Positions 62,986 through 64,000 of a DNA stretch of 64,000 bases are shown in pieces (within the stretch, counting starts at the first letter, position 1; each line of letters begins with the position of its first letter). The notes under the pieces are model-generated. The model did no database searches and was not told the DNA's origin. It was given only the letters and a program-made list of their open reading frames with translations. The DNA comes from Ornithinimicrobium sp. F0845. GTDB taxonomy: Bacteria; Actinomycetota; Actinomycetes; Actinomycetales; Dermatophilaceae. Made by a program: the position numbers and the translations under genes. The stretch covers positions 345,778 through 409,777 of the forward strand of contig NZ_JALKAL010000002.1 of assembly GCF_023015765.1 (NCBI RefSeq), written 5' to 3'.

Positions 62986-63127
62986 CCTAGATACGTCCCG
63001 CCACCTTGCCGTTAATAGCCCACCAATTTTCGTAGTGGTTTCGCTGCTCGACCCCGCATTCTTGCAGGGCTTTTGCAGGCGGCCCCACCTGCATGACCGC
63101 TACCAAAATGCGGGCGGCAGCAGCAAA

Positions 63128-63146
63128 ACCCCTGAGAAAATGGGGT
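63128..63146 (-). terminator. weak intrinsic terminator after the aldehyde dehydrogenase gene
   Basis: On the minus strand ACCCC, a 9-nt loop and GGGGT are followed by TTT. The stem is only 5 bp and overlaps the stop codon by one base, so efficiency is uncertain. The 160 bp from here to the IdeR box hold no gene that I can support. Confidence 0.35.
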
Positions 63147-64000
63147 CAGGCGAGGGCGATGCCGATGTACTTGGTCTCCAGGAACTCCTCGATGCCGGTG
63201 TCGCCGCCCTCGCGGCCCAGGCCGGACTCCTTGACTCCCCCGAACGGCGCCGCCGGGTTGGAGACCACGCCCTGGTTGAGGCCGACCATGCCGGTCTCCA
63301 GCGCCTCGGCCACCCGCAGCGAGCGGCGCAGGTCGTTGGTGAAGACATAGGCGACCAGACCGTATGGCGTGTCGTTGGCGGCGGCGATGACCTCCTCCTC
63401 GGTGGAGAACGGCGTGATCGCCGCGACCGGTCCGAAGATCTCCTCGCTTCCCATCCGTGCCTCCCGCGAGACGTCGGTGAGCACCGTGGGGGTGAAGAAG
63501 TAGCCCTCGCCCTCCGGGGCGGACCCGCCGGTGACCACCCGCGCCCCGCGGTCCACTGCGTCGGCGACCAGCTCGGTGACCTTGTCCTGGGCCGCCTGGT
63601 CGATGAGCGGGCCGACCCGGACGCCGTCCTCGGTGCCGCGACCCACCGGCATACCGCCCATCTGCTCGGCCAGCTTCTGGCCGAACTCCTCGGCGACCGA
63701 CTCGTGGACGTAGATCCGGTTGGCCGCGGTGCAGGCCTCACCCATGTTGCGCATCTTGGCGGCGAGCGCACCGGAGACCGCCTCGTCCAGGTCGGCGTCC
63801 TCGAAGACGATGAAGGGTGCGTTGCCGCCCAGCTCCATCGAGGTGCGCAGCACCTTGTCCGCGCACTGCTCCAGCAGGATCTTGCCCACCTTGGTCGAGC
63901 CGGTGAAGGAGAGCTTGCGGGCGCGGCCGGAGCGGATCAGCGGCTCCATCACCTCGCCGGAGCGCTGGGCGGTCACGATGTTGACCACGCCCTCGGGAAG
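63146..64000 (-). CDS. gabD: succinate-semialdehyde dehydrogenase-type aldehyde dehydrogenase (partial)
   Basis: This is the C-terminal part of an NAD(P)-dependent aldehyde dehydrogenase; the 5' end lies beyond the window. It has SFTGSTKVGKILLEQCADKV, the catalytic Glu in MELGGNAPFIVFEDADL, the catalytic Cys in MGEACTAANRIYVH, and the end motif PFGGVKESGLGREGGDTGIEEFLETKY, all of the SSADH/GabD class. In an ectoine- or GABA-type route it would supply succinate, but the iron operon separates it from the catabolic island. The symbol gabD is by resemblance. Confidence 0.88.
   Translation of the reverse strand, partial: LPEGVVNIVTAQRSGEVMEPLIRSGRARKLSFTGSTKVGKILLEQCADKVLRTSMELGGNAPFIVFEDADLDEAVSGALAAKMRNMGEACTAANRIYVHESVAEEFGQKLAEQMGGMPVGRGTEDGVRVGPLIDQAAQDKVTELVADAVDRGARVVTGGSAPEGEGYFFTPTVLTDVSREARMGSEEIFGPVAAITPFSTEEEVIAAANDTPYGLVAYVFTNDLRRSLRVAEALETGMVGLNQGVVSNPAAPFGGVKESGLGREGGDTGIEEFLETKYIGIALA

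Noticed and set aside
2386-63654. GTATGCCG as an FtsK-orienting (KOPS-like) sequence
   Set aside because: The two orientations are nearly balanced (13 to 17) within one window, whereas KOPS-type motifs are strongly strand-biased along a replichore. Whole-genome skew would be needed to reopen this.
1-64000. Mobile elements, CRISPR arrays, tRNA or rRNA genes
   Set aside because: I looked for transposase or integrase motifs, regular spacer arrays and RNA gene signatures and found none.

Overview
The window is chromosomal DNA from a high-GC actinomycete. The evidence is strongly G/C-biased third codon positions, many GTG starts, frequent 4-nt ATGA/GTGA gene overlaps, a ClgR-type regulator, the actinobacterial Nei1 (MPEGHTLHR) and Nei2 glycosylases, a long Lhr helicase and a DtxR/IdeR-type iron box. 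The gene order clgR-cinA-pgsA-rimO-...-ftsK-...-rnj is the familiar actinobacterial block. A member of Micrococcales (Intrasporangiaceae-like) is my guess, not something the sequence proves. I see no rRNA, tRNA, CRISPR array, insertion sequence or prophage.

Layout. 0.2-6.3 kb: a small protein, then a DNA-damage unit lhr-nei2 behind a PafBC-like promoter. 6.4-19.7 kb: housekeeping genes mostly on the minus strand (VOC protein, clgR, cinA, pgsA, rimO, a YeiH-like exporter, a two-TM-type channel, ftsK, an EEP-family protein, rnj), interrupted by a plus-strand SatD/membrane-protein pair. 20-21.8 kb: thyA followed by a Nudix-DHFR fusion. 21.8-25.6 kb: phenylacetyl-CoA epoxidase operon paaABCDE, every junction overlapping by 4 nt. 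25.8-33.6 kb: the accessory stretch. It holds an astacin-like metalloprotease with an 11-unit ETIKE-type tail translationally coupled to a graspetide-type ATP-grasp ligase; GNAT; azlCD; a membrane acyltransferase-like protein; a possible contractile-injection-system cargo; a PHO-box-like site before a 38-aa ORF; and a DUF2975/XRE pair. 33.8-44.3 kb: pnp, rpsO, a MazF-type toxin-antitoxin pair, PIG-L deacetylase, nei1, a polytopic membrane protein, VOC protein, ppc.

45.2-57.8 kb is a catabolic island: DUF3830, amidase, D-2-hydroxyacid dehydrogenase, two maleate-isomerase-like proteins, an ectoine-hydrolase-like M24 enzyme, an aminotransferase, an M20 deacylase, a fused FAD/Fe-S oxidase and a GntR regulator. 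Two divergent promoter regions carry the same palindrome ATTGTCRACAAT, so the island is probably one GntR regulon. 57.9-63 kb is an iron-siderophore uptake operon (ATPase, binding protein, fused permease, siderophore-interacting reductase) with an IdeR box over its promoter. The window ends inside an aldehyde dehydrogenase.

The strongest leads are the astacin/ATP-grasp pair as a candidate multi-core graspetide system; the octamer GTATGCCG/CGGCATAC, counted 30 times by eye; the GntR-controlled island; and a recurrent promoter layout in which a -10 TANNNT lies 6-8 nt before the start codon, implying leaderless mRNAs.
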